Source of the DNA: Aptenodytes patagonicus
Taxonomy: Eukaryota > Chordata > Aves > Sphenisciformes > Spheniscidae
DNA: 64,000 nt
NCBI RefSeq assembly: GCF_965638725.1
Contig: NC_134951.1
Location: 77,565,068-77,629,067 of the forward strand
Reading direction: 5' to 3'
The position numbers and the translations under genes were made by a program. Under the pieces are notes generated by a model. The model searched no databases, was not told the DNA's origin, and was given only the letters and a program-made list of their open reading frames with translations. Shown here in pieces: positions 48,135-59,400 of this stretch (its first letter is position 1; every line of letters begins with the position of its first letter).

Positions 48135-50945
48135 TATGTCCAGTGGACTTCAGTATGGGCTAGATAGGATAGTTCGTACATTACAGGAGTAAGAGGGTTA
48201 CATTCTTGTCCTATTTTCCTTAGCAACTTTTTTTGTCTTTTCATTCTACTACACCACAATTTGTCAAATTGTGAGGCATAGCTTTCTGTTAGGGACACTA
48301 TTTATCATTCTTTGTTGCAGTCTTCATTTTTTTCCTTATGCTTATCTTCACCTGTGAAGAGGCCAGTCTGCTTTTAAGATATAGATGTTTTTGCATGAAT
48401 TAAAGCCAAAGAAAATTCATCACAACAGTCTAGCCTAAACATTTAGAACTCCCTAATGTATGGAGAAGACGACATGAAAGAAAAACATTTTTATTCAATG
48501 TATTTATATCAGAAAACTCATGTATGAGAGCATTAGAATATTTGTTAAGAAGCTGGACATACTACAGTAGAGGCTATGACTTTTTTTTGCTACCTACAAA
48601 TATTTTTCCAGTTGAGGAAAATGTGTTTTTTAATGGAATTCACATACCCTTAGGGGAAGGAAGGGTTAGAAAAACTTAGTTAGGGAGATAAAAGAAGTCA
48701 TAATGACATTCAAGACAACAGGTTAGTTAAAAATCAAGAAATTTCTTTGAAGAATGTTTTCTTAACCAAATGGCATATTGCAGAACATTCCTGCAAAAAC
48801 TCATGATGTTTAACTGATGGCAGAAGTTTTCTTATTGTCATTCAAATGTAGAAGACTTCTTACACATACTCTTTGGAGCATGAAGAGCGTTAAAAGTATT
48901 GTTGATGAACTTGTTAACCTGACAAGACCAAAGCAGTAACTTTACAATATTAAATGCAACTATGCCTCTCTTTTAGGTTCACAGTAAACTGAAGGACTCT
49001 TGAGGACCGATAAAAGTAAGATCACAGAACAGAACATACGACAAGCAGAGAATTTGATTTCCAAACCAGTGATCATCTCCTGAAGGTTTGAAAGAATACC
49101 TTAAGAAAACAAGATTTTGCTTAGACAGGTTTACAGCAGGGGCATCTGAGCTGAAAAAATGTGCATCCAAATTTCAAATTGCTGCTTCAAATTCAGCCTA
49201 TGAAAAATGACTACATCATGCTCATTTCTATGCCAAACCGCATTTAAACAATAAGAATAGAGCTGAACTATAATCCTAAACTCCCAATGTTCCAGCTGTA
49301 GGCAACTTATGATCCAAACTGGGATCCAAACTTTATAGCTGTGTAGACCCCTGCGATAGTTTAACTCCAAACTTTAAACCACAGTTCTTCAGAATTTTGT
49401 GAGTACTTCAGTATGTACCTTAATGAAAGCATGCATAATTATCTGCAAATAAAACAGAAGGTGCCATTTGGTACAAAAGTTACTTTCGTGTCCTCCCTGG
49501 CCTCTAAATCTCTGCATATTTTGTTTGTGTAACAGTCCCCTTTTGACAACAGGACTGAGACCCAAATTCAAAAGTCCCTCTCACATGTTGGTACGGAAGT
49601 TCACCATGTTCATTCTTTTTCTTAAAATAAAGGTCATTTTTACAGGTGAGCAGGGAAATTGCATTAAAATTAGCAGCTAATTTGCCAGTAAAAATTAAGC
49701 GTGTACACCCCCTTTTACCATTGGGATGGACGGTTGTTTGATCTTTGTATACGAGTAGACTCATTAATTCCAAAATAAACAATCAAGTGTATGAGCATTT
49801 AGCTGCTTTCAAGTTTTCAGCTTTCCCCACCTAGTGGCAGTATGTTTGCTTTTTTTTTTTTTTTAAGGGAAATCAAAAGGGAATAGCTTGGCTGCATTTC
49901 TGTCATTGGTGAGCCTACCTATGACAGAAACACATGAAAATGGTTACATATGAAAAAAGTTTTATTAGTTATGTAAATAGAGTTAATTAAGCAGGAAAGA
50001 GGAAACATTTAAAGGTGGTCTCTGAAGCAAAATATTTTAAATCTCAAATTGTTAGTACATTCATAGGTAGAATAATTTCATTATTAGATTTTAAGAACAG
50101 TAAATGAAAGTATTATTGAGAACAGTAGCATTTCCTAACTAAAGCTGAACAAGAAAAATTTCTGTTTCCTCTTTAAAAAAGCTGATGACATCCATTAATA
50201 ACTTAAAAGAGGCGGAGTCCGACTACACTGATTTAATGAACAGAACTGATGATACAGTGAGGTTAAAACATTCGTGTATTTCTACACTGAGAAAAATTGT
50301 ATTTAATTCATCAGTAATTTAAGGGGTTCTATGCTTTCCAGGTTCATCAGTGCATTTTAATGAAGGCTTTTACAATAAAAGTACACATAATTCGAAAAAG
50401 AAAATGGCTTTGATAAAATTAATGTGGGACTATGTTTATATCCCCAAGTACAAACAGAGGGATCAGCAGCTGCCAAACTGAAATCTAAACAAGAAGTAGC
50501 AACACTGTTCTGGCTCTGCAGAACATTCAATATAGATGATTTTTTTTTTTTTTTCAATGAGAAAATTGTCCTGGGAGTTAGGACAAGCTATCGACCCAGT
50601 CCATTATCCACTTTGACACAGAAGGATTTCTTTTCTAATCTGATAAAAGCAGAAAAGGAATACAAACTAGAACCTATACAGCTGTGACTTTTTTTCAGTC
50701 ATGTGAAATATCCTCCCTTTTGAAGCGGAATGGCTGACAAATGTAGAGTTCCCTTCCATCATCAAATGAACATCACCAATTATCTACAATTGGTGCTTGG
50801 AATAATGAAATTTATGCAGGCATCCTTAGTGTCATACTTATTAGCTACTTCCCCGGGACTAAATCTTGTGTTACAACTTATGAAGATTATACCATGCAGC
50901 TATAACCAAAGTTCCTGACAGCCTGAACGAGTATGAGTTACTTAC

Positions 50946-51011
50946 ACGCTTCCTGTGGTGGAGCTACTGTCCGTGAGGAAGGAGCCATTGGTCCTTTCCA
51001 TCTGCGCCAGC
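50946..51011 (-). CDS. UTRN: UTRN coding exon, equivalent of dystrophin exon 73 (66 nt)
   Basis: Encodes LAQMERTNGSFLTDSSSTTG, then serine and a split valine codon. The acceptor is TTTCAG (AG at 51012-51013) with a good pyrimidine tract, and the donor is GTAAGT. The first base completes the arginine begun in the upstream exon. The serine/threonine-rich end is characteristic of utrophin; dystrophin has LNDSISPNESI. Family knowledge places a syntrophin-binding helix here. It is isolated by an 8.4-kb intron on its 3' side (toward lower coordinates) and a 3.3-kb intron on its 5' side. Confidence 0.96.
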
Positions 51012-54000
51012 CTGAAAGGCAGGGAAAGATCACGACCTTCAGAGACCATGCTGCACAATTTAAACAGAGGCACTGTGAAGATCAATTCTACTTAGAAACA
51101 GCTCAGATATGGCAATCTTGGTATACATAAATAGGAATAAACTCCTAGATTTTGTGACAGAAACCTATAATCCAGAGGACTTATGAGACACTTATGCTAT
51201 GATTAACTAACTCTACTTGCCAAGCAACAAAGAACAAGTAATTTTCTATCTCTAGTATAATTATCATTAGCACCACCACAACTCTCATGGTAAAATTAGT
51301 TAAAGAGATGTTTTCACAGATGGTTTTCTTTTTGAATTTTATAAAGCTGGACTAACAAAAGAGGCTGAATAATTTTAAATATAGCACATGCAACATCTGA
51401 AATTATGCTTGGCAAATAACATCACACTGTGGACAGACAAGTCCTGGAAAACAACACAAAAAACAGTGTAATTACAGGGAGTCATGGCCTATGGTTCTCA
51501 TTTGGAAGGAATTCCTTTAAAAGGACTGGATTATTATACTGTACATGTAAGGCCATACCGCTCTAAAAATCGCAGCAGAAATTTTGTCTATTCAATTTTC
51601 TAGGAAAGATATACCTTATCTACGTAAGACACATGTAAAAATCTAGGAATGCTCAATGCTGTGCACATACACTGCACTGCACCAAATACAGCTATTTCCT
51701 TTACTATAAAGGTATCTTAATTTCACATATATTTTGGCAAGTGTGTTATGCGTTATTACAGACGTCTTCAAACTTCTTTTAAAAAGCAGTGTGCAAGGCC
51801 CTAAAGAAATGGGAACTCTGGTGTCTTCTTTTAGCATGGAGCAAGCTTGCCCATCTGTACATTTGTTAATATTCCTCAGGGTTGAAGGACGATAAACAAA
51901 AGTACACCCAGGACGAAGTTGTCTTGATCGCCTCATCCCACCATGGCTGGGGTGGGACGTTGTGCTCCAACACCTCCCCTGAAGGGAAGGACAAGCTCCT
52001 AAGTGCCTAGAGACATTCAGATCATCTCTGCTCCGGGGGCATCTCCGACAGATCTAGTCATGGTGAGTAACAAGAGTGAGTTAGATGCTTACAAGTGACC
52101 TTTGTAATGCTGCTTAGCTCAGCATCTTTACATCTTTGATGAAACATATTTTTTGAAATTAATCTTCATAGACCCTTTGTCACACAGGGAAGTAGTACGA
52201 AACACGTATCTTTCAGAGAGAAGAGCCTGCCCTGAATCTCTTAGCGAGTGAGTAATAGATATCCAGTCTCACAAACGCAGATTCTACCATGATCACCATG
52301 TTTTCAATCTCCATCATTCAGTGAGGATTTGCTTGGAACAGCCTATGGAGCCAGGAGACAGCCCTGATCATGGAGCAGAGGGAGACAGGGAAGGGACTCA
52401 GAGGTGCAGAGAGCCTTCAAGGCAGGATACAAACTGAAAGCTGAGAAAGGGAATTAGAAGCAACTCAGAGGCGACACAGCACAACAGAACAGGGAGATGG
52501 TACTTGATTGCAGGTAGGGGAACTTTGTTAAAGAAAACTGAGCGCTGAATGTTTTTCAATCAGTGACAATAAAGGTTTTAAGCCCTAATATACTGTTTCT
52601 GCTGGGCACAGTCTTATTAAGGAAGCCCTGGTAATATTTCTTGAAAGAAGCTTAGCTGAAAAGATCAAGACAACAAAAAAATATTTACTAGTTTATACGT
52701 GAAATATGCATAATAACAGATCCAACTAGAAAGCACACAATAAAAATTATATGAAAGATACAGATGGAGTTATGTCTTCATTTTTTTAGATCTTATTACT
52801 AGAGGGAAAAACCATCTTGAATAATTAGATGTTTAACTTAGATAGTTAACTTATATAGTAATAAGTATTTTTTAAGTTTGTGATTTTGTTAACCAACTTC
52901 TGCACAGAGCAGGTACAGATTTAGCTTTGTATCCTGAGATACATTGTCCACCTTCAGCAAGTCTAATCCAGAGCAGAACTGGTAAGAGCTGAGGGGGAGC
53001 AGGGGGAAAATAGGTATTGCACCTGGGATCTCCCTTGATCCTTAACGCGGGTCCAGAGTTTGTGCTTCATCTGGGCACAGAAAGCCACAGCATTCTGGCA
53101 CCACAGGCTGAAAAAAGGACATAGGGAGACAGAAAATTCTCACATCTTTCTAGAGAAGTCTAATTTCTTTGCCCTTGCCTAGTTTGTAGTCCTGTCCATG
53201 GGTTTTAATTGATTACAGCATGGCCTAAATTATAGATTCAAAGAAATGTTGGGTGATTCAAATGAATTGCATGTTCCAAATAATTGAAAAGCACTACAGC
53301 TTTGCCTTTGACAATGTACTAAGCTACTTATCAAGGATGAAAATATTCATTGTTGGGGGAGGGCGGGGGGGTAGGAAAAAAAGAGAAAAACGTGGAGGCT
53401 GACAGTAGGTAGCCCATCAGTGTTAGTTTCTGCCCCATTTTTCCCCTGCTGCAAAGATCATCTGTTGGGTATTCTAGGTATTTAACAAACTGTTTTGAAG
53501 CTTTCTTATGGTGCCCATAAGTAAGAATTCGGTTATCTTAAACATAAGCTCTGAATTTTTATTCAAAAAGCTGAAAAAGTTAACATTGTTTACTAGTTGT
53601 GGAGATCAGATAAAACAATAAAAACACCGAAAGCAAAACCAAGTCAGTTCCCATGGTAACATGGATCAATGTCTTTGCTGCCTAGAAGTTGGGTGTTGTT
53701 ACTTGGTTTTGAGAGGGTACCTCTGGTTAGTGCTTAACCATCACCAGCTCTGAAGGTACAGAATAGAGTTCAACAAAACACAGAAGCATTGAGATGGACT
53801 TGGCAGAACAGACATTTTATCATGAAAGGACTAGGCTGACCCCATAAAAGCCAGAACGTAAAACATTTGTAATTATTATAGGCTCTGCTAAAAGTCAGTG
53901 GTAATGGATAGTGTCAACCTATCATAGAAGAAAATGAAAACCTGAGTTTAAAATCCTACAGGGAAAAATTATATATCCAACAAGTTCAGTTTATTTCCGA

Positions 54001-54285
54001 AGGTTAAAAATGAAGAAACAAAAGGAAACAGCACATTTTAGAAATAGCGCACAGCAATTCTGCAACAGTTTCCATTCTGTATGACAGACGGCAGATTTAA
54101 TGCATCTACTTTACATTTAATATGACTGTATTCAGAAGCTGATGATTTAAAAACATTTGACTTACTTCTGAGTACAGAGAATTATATCTTTTTAATAAAT
54201 AATGTCCAGCCAGTAGAGTATATTAAAATCTGCAGGAATCAATCACAAAATGCAGTGTACTGGTGAGAAGCTGCGCATCTCTTAC
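51012..54285 (-). other. UTRN intron between exon-72 and exon-73 equivalents (3274 bp)
   Basis: GTAAGA donor and TTTCAG acceptor. Contains a G-rich block at 53355-53371; no transposon recognised. Confidence 0.85.
53355..53371 (+). other. Potential G-quadruplex tract
   Basis: GGGGGAGGGCGGGGGGG supplies four G-triplets with one- to three-base loops. It lies on the strand opposite the UTRN transcript, so the RNA would be C-rich. Confidence 0.5.
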
Positions 54286-54351
54286 CTCGTAGCATACTGC
54301 TCTATCCTGGAGTGTGTGTCATCATGAAACAGCTGTGGAGACTGGGAAGGA
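54286..54351 (-). CDS. UTRN: UTRN coding exon, equivalent of dystrophin exon 72 (66 nt)
   Basis: Encodes DPSQSPQLFHDDTHSRIEQY followed by AT and a split arginine codon. The acceptor is AACTAG (AG at 54352-54353) and the donor GTAAGA. It is separated from the preceding exon by only 244 bp of intron. In dystrophin and utrophin this region begins the syntrophin-binding segment, and the HDDTHSRIE core is conserved between the paralogues. The exon is 66 nt, the same as dystrophin exon 72 and divisible by three, so skipping would be in frame. Confidence 0.96.
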
Positions 54352-54595
54352 CTAGTTTAAGAACAAAACAAAACAAAAAAGAGTGGGGTCTAAAGCAATT
54401 CATGATATCGACAACAGTAATTTTAAAGTAAATTAGACTGATGACAAATAAATAAATTCACAATGTTGCCAAGGGGGTTATTGCTTTGGGTCAGCCATGC
54501 CCTGTAGCTCATGCACATCAGATTAGCAGCAACTGAGCTAAAAGAAAGCAACCAGTATATTAAGCTTTCCAGACAAAGGGGTTCTGCATACTCAC
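54352..54595 (-). other. UTRN intron between exon-71 and exon-72 equivalents (244 bp)
   Basis: The shortest intron in the window, with a GTGAGT donor and AACTAG acceptor. No internal element. Confidence 0.92.
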
Positions 54596-54634
54596 TCATA
54601 TTGCTCTGGCCACATACTGATGAGAGTGATAGGA
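54596..54634 (-). CDS. UTRN: UTRN coding exon, equivalent of dystrophin exon 71 (39 nt)
   Basis: A 39-nt exon encoding PITLISMWPEQY plus split codons at both ends. The acceptor is TTACAG (AG at 54635-54636) and the donor is GTGAGT. Entry completes the threonine codon left by the upstream exon; exit leaves GA, which becomes aspartate with the first T of the next exon. The length matches dystrophin exon 71 exactly. The serine-methionine-tryptophan-proline-glutamate core is the utrophin form; dystrophin has NFWPVD here. Its dystrophin counterpart lies in the alternatively spliced exon 71-74 block. Because 39 is divisible by three, skipping would remove 13 residues in frame. Confidence 0.95.
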   Translation of the reverse strand, partial: SYHSHQYVARAI

Positions 54635-56280
54635 CTGTAAGGAAGACAAAATGAAAAGAAAAAAGAGAGAAAGAAAGAAAGAAACTATGAAACAAAAACT
54701 TTAATGCCATTTAAGCAAGAGAAAGCTGGAGAAACACAAAATATTTTAACCGGCAACCCACCCAGATTATTTGAATCAGCAACAATTCATGTAGAAAAGA
54801 GACAGCAACAGATACTGCCATGTATCATGGAGAGACAGGAGACTGACTTGCATACTTCGTTAAATGAAAATCAATTTTTTAAAAATACCAAATCAGTGTT
54901 ATTGATTGAACTGCAGTTCATAAACCATAATCAGTTCATTTAAATTCTGCTCAAGTACTGGAGCTTTCCTTTTAATCTAACTAGAAAATACATTTACAAA
55001 AAAAATTGGGGGGGAAAAACCACCACTGACAACAAAAAAACCACCATAAGTCAAAGTTATCAATGCTTAGTTTCCTACTGCATAAAAATAATCAGAGGTA
55101 AATACATATTGTATTACATTCTGACACTTGATTAACTATTTAGGATTTTTTTTTATTTTTATTTTTTTATTTAAAGGAATGTGTTACTGAGTTTTGCCAC
55201 CTGCAGGGGAGAGAACCAATACCAAGAATTTCCTCAGCAGGATGCTGGCAATTTATCTGTGTATTTCCCACATGACTGGACCAAGAGAGTTTTATCCTGA
55301 CCTGTGATTACAGTTTTGACATTCCAATTTCTGGCACCACTGTCAAACTTTCATCACATCAAAGCAGCTTTGCTTTCCTGTGTTGGTGACATTTTTGTTT
55401 TTGTTTTTAAATACAGACCAGCTGAAGACTGCCCCAGTGAGTAACATTTTAACACTTGAATGTGCGTTGCTTCCTTAGAAGCCAGGCCACCAATAATGCC
55501 AGTTTTCAGATTACTTTCTCCTGTTTCTTAAACCGCTCATGAGCAGGTTTTGTTTGTTTACTGTAAATAAAATGCACAGTCCTCCAGTCATGAAAACAGA
55601 GCGTGGACAATGGCACCGGGCTGTTGCATGCAAGCAGAGCATATATGTTGATGCTTCACATTTGCTGTTGCTAGCTGTGTTCAGACGATACAGTAGCACT
55701 GCAGACTCCAGGAGTCAAGGAGAGTCAATCCATGAAACTACTTCTAGCGCCCTGTCAACACATCTTAATTTTGCTCTTTTAAGAGTGTCCTTTGCTGACA
55801 ACTATGAAGTAAGTAAATAAAGCGGAGTATTTCTGCCAGCACCGTAAGTAATACTGTGGAGACACTGAGAGTGCTCTCTCTTATTAGGCCACCTGTATTT
55901 CTGAAGCCTGTAGGAACCTAATTAGCTCAGAGATTTCTAACTCCAGGGACTTCGAGATAACCAAATAAGCAGTGCAGTTCCAAAAACCCAGTCTCCCCAA
56001 ATCTATGAAAGCGCTCTCTGCAAAACAGCCATTCAGCCCCCTCCAACATTACCTGCTAAAGTCCATGGCTTTATCATAAAATGCTTACAAAAAACAAAGT
56101 ATAAAATACGTTACTTTTTCAAAAACAGGCAAGATCTGCAAATAATGTGAAACAACTCATAGAAAATAACACAGCACAAGGCTCTACAACTGCTGTTGAT
56201 TATTTCTTGGGTTTCACTTTTTTGTTTTTAATGGAATAGGCCAGTGACCCCAGGAGCAATTACTCTATAATCAAGCTTAC
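54635..56280 (-). other. UTRN intron between exon-70 and exon-71 equivalents (1646 bp)
   Basis: GTAAGC donor and TTACAG acceptor. A short (GAAA)n tract at 54657-54682 lies next to the acceptor and gives a long pyrimidine tract on the transcript. Low-complexity T-rich sequence at 55143-55172. Confidence 0.88.
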
Positions 56281-56417
56281 GTCTCCAGGTTGTCACCCTC
56301 CAATACTGTTTGCACAGGTAGGTAGCCAAGTCGGGGATGCTTTGCAAAATACTTCTTTGACCGGAACTTATTCTTCAGCACCTTTGTGAAGTCCCGTACA
56401 TCTTCCCCAGATGTTGT
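56281..56417 (-). CDS. UTRN: UTRN coding exon, equivalent of dystrophin exon 70 (137 nt)
   Basis: This exon encodes the stretch just after the ZZ zinc finger, beginning [18 protein letters not shown] and continuing through [18 protein letters not shown] to EGDNLET. It starts on a codon boundary after an AAG acceptor (AG at 56418-56419) and ends two bases into a threonine codon before a GTAAGC donor. The length equals that of dystrophin exon 70. In this family the segment finishes the cysteine-rich region that supports beta-dystroglycan binding and leads into the C-terminal domain. The sequence is almost identical to mammalian utrophin, with RSKK where dystrophin has RTKR. It is the most 5' utrophin exon visible in the window. 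Confidence 0.96.
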
Positions 56418-59400
56418 CTTAAAAAGTTAAAAGAAATTAAATTGAACATTGCTAAATAGCATTGAGATAATAATGCTGCTACTGTCCTGAAAAAGGATAC
56501 AACGAAGAACTTCAAAATGTTAACGATGTTAAAATTGCCTTTTTAGTGTCCTGAAATATGATACAATAACAACGGTAACGCATCTACAAATTCTCTTCTA
56601 TTGGAAAAAACAGCGAGGCTTCAAATTCCCAGCAATAAATGCACTGGCTTTCATAAATTAGAGAAAAACTGAAACAGGTTCAAGTCTTAAGCTAAACATT
56701 TATAACCAGTCTTACAAAACACAAAAATTTAATTTTTCAGGGGAAAAAAAAAGGCAAATCAGTTTGCCAGATATAAGGGGGTACTCTCAGTCATTGAAAG
56801 CAATCTGGACAGTACACTCATACACATGAAGCTTGTGACTCACCCCACAGACAGAAAAACCTCGTAATGGCTCTGCTGAAAAAATACAGCTAACAGGAAT
56901 GGCTTTGTTTAAAAAAAAAAGCTAACACAGCCCTCTATATTCACAAAGTGCCACCCATTCTATACTTAAACTGGAAAACTTTATCACAAGATGGGAGCAG
57001 TACATGATAAACCATTCTCTACTGCAATGGCCAAGTTTTTCATGAGCATTTTCTCAAGTTACCAGCTCTCTTCCTACAGGTTCCTGCCACTATCTGCATC
57101 ATTCCAGAGTCAAAAAAACCCCACAGATGAAGTGACAGCCACTGTACAGGCACTGTTGAAAGGCACAGTCAGAGGCAGGCCTGATAAGAACAATCAGTGC
57201 CTGAAGTAACAAACTCACAGACTGATTCAGTCGCCTCCTTACTACAGCAGGAGAAGACTAGTACAAAATTTAGCCACAAGATTCTGCAAGTCTAAATTTA
57301 CAAGTTGCAATCAGCAACTCCCACCCCCCCAGCAGCTTTTTTACTGGTCCCCACTGATGCGGCCCCTTCCAAAACTGACAAGTGCTTAGCCCCATCTCTC
57401 ACCCCAACATGAAATTGCGTTCTTTAGAACAGAATTAAAATTGATGCAACTGCTTTTAAAAATCAATTTAACTGGAAATAATCACAGCGATAATGGCAGC
57501 ACTGCTTTGGCAATACTATTCAGTTAACTTCTGCTACCAAAGTAGGGATACAAGCAAAACATGCAGGCATAAAATACAAGGTGAAAATGGCAATAAAGAT
57601 ATCTGTAGGAAGAAACAATAGTATACGGTATGCCTTTAAAGTGTATGTGCTTACAGGCTGTACTGAGTACTTAAACAGAATGGTCCCCATCACATGTAGC
57701 AGTTACTATTAAGCATTTCCTCTTGCAACTGCAGTAAAGAAAAAGTGGCCATTCACCTCCTGCATTAGCTGAAGATTTGCAACGGCTTCTACAGATTTCC
57801 AGCCCAAGCCCAGTAACAAACTACAGATTGTATTTCTGTACCCTCTGCTTTGGGAGAAGCCTATTAACATAGAAGGATGCCAAAGCGGATGGGTATTCAT
57901 AGGGAAAACAAGAGTGAAAGACTTTTCGGTTTTGTAAATTTTTTCCATGACGTACTACAAAGATGCCTAGAAGCAGGTCAGGCAAACTATTTTCTGATTT
58001 TATTCTCTATTGTCAAAACATAAAAATACTTCCCTATTCACCTATGTATTTTAATGTATGTATAATATATACAGTTACAAACTCCGTAATGCACATCAGA
58101 TAAGCAGTAAAAATTGTAGATAATCAAACTGATGTTGGTAAGAGTTTCTCACATCTGGCTTTAGCAAGTAACAACAAACTGAGCAAATCTGTCATTAACA
58201 GGTGTTTGAACCCCTTGAATTTTAATACAGGTAAATTCAGGGAGAGCTCACAAAATCGTTCTCGGAAAGCATCTGCTCCAATCACTGCATCATCCAAACA
58301 AGGAATGTGAGGCAGCCCAAAGGGCTGCTGGTTCTCACGCAACGGTAACTCCAGCAGATGGAACTCTGTCCCAAGGCCAAGGAATGAAAGTTTCAGTACC
58401 TACACATTGCAGAAATAAATGTCTACTGAGCTACCAAACTTTTCCTCTGGTATATTCTTTATTTGGTATGACAGCCTGACCCAGTTCCTTGGGAAGACTA
58501 ATATGACTGTGTATGACTGAGGACAATAAATACTAACCAGTGAAATTGAGCAGATTTGGAAGAACTATTTTAATTTACATGCAACTAAGATGCAACTCTT
58601 AGAAGTATTTCTTCTATGTTTTACTACACAATCCAATCCAACCCAAAAGAGATGTACTATAACATTTTATTTTCAAAAAAGAATAGCCAGGCACTGTTGC
58701 GTAGAATCTATCTACTAAATTAAAACCAACAGGTAGCTTGTACACTTCCTTACATCATGATATCTTGACTATTTCCACACAAGTCAATAGCACAAATACC
58801 ACCATACTTACAGAACTACTTCAAAAGCAAAGAAAAAAATCCTTTCCTTCACTGAAAATTTCAGCCAAAAAGACCGCACTTTCAATCTCAATTTAAAATC
58901 TCAGTTCTTAGAATAAGACAAAGTTCAGGAAGGAATGCCTAAGATCCATGGCTGGCACACATAAATAACTAAAAAAAAAAAAATCTGTAGTGGAGGGTCT
59001 CAAGGAGAAAATCTGTAACAACTGACAAACTGGCATTAGCACTCTTCAATATACCAGCCAGAAACAAATGGAGTCACAAGTCACAAGCTAAAACCAGATA
59101 AAATTCCTTGTAAACCAACACAAATTTAAGAAACTGGGATTTACATGGAAAGCAGTGGAAAAAAACAGAATAAGCTGAGACATGGTTTTCATATGTAGGT
59201 TAAAAAAACAGTTGGTATATATTTTTAATATATTAGGAATAGAACAAGTCTTTGTTGGGAAAAAGTACTACCAAGAATGTAATAAACCAGTTGGAGAGGT
59301 CTAAATTAACTAATATAAAATATAAAGATTATAATAAATAAATATATTAAAATATGTGAATAAGTAATATAATACTTCTGATATATACATATATTTATTT

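Larger units (their letters stand above)
42547..50945 (-). other. UTRN intron between exon-73 and exon-74 equivalents (8399 bp)
   Basis: GTAAGT donor and CTCTAG acceptor. Contains the solo LTR at 47590-48134. The rest is AT-rich with simple A/T runs and no recognisable gene or further element. Confidence 0.85.
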
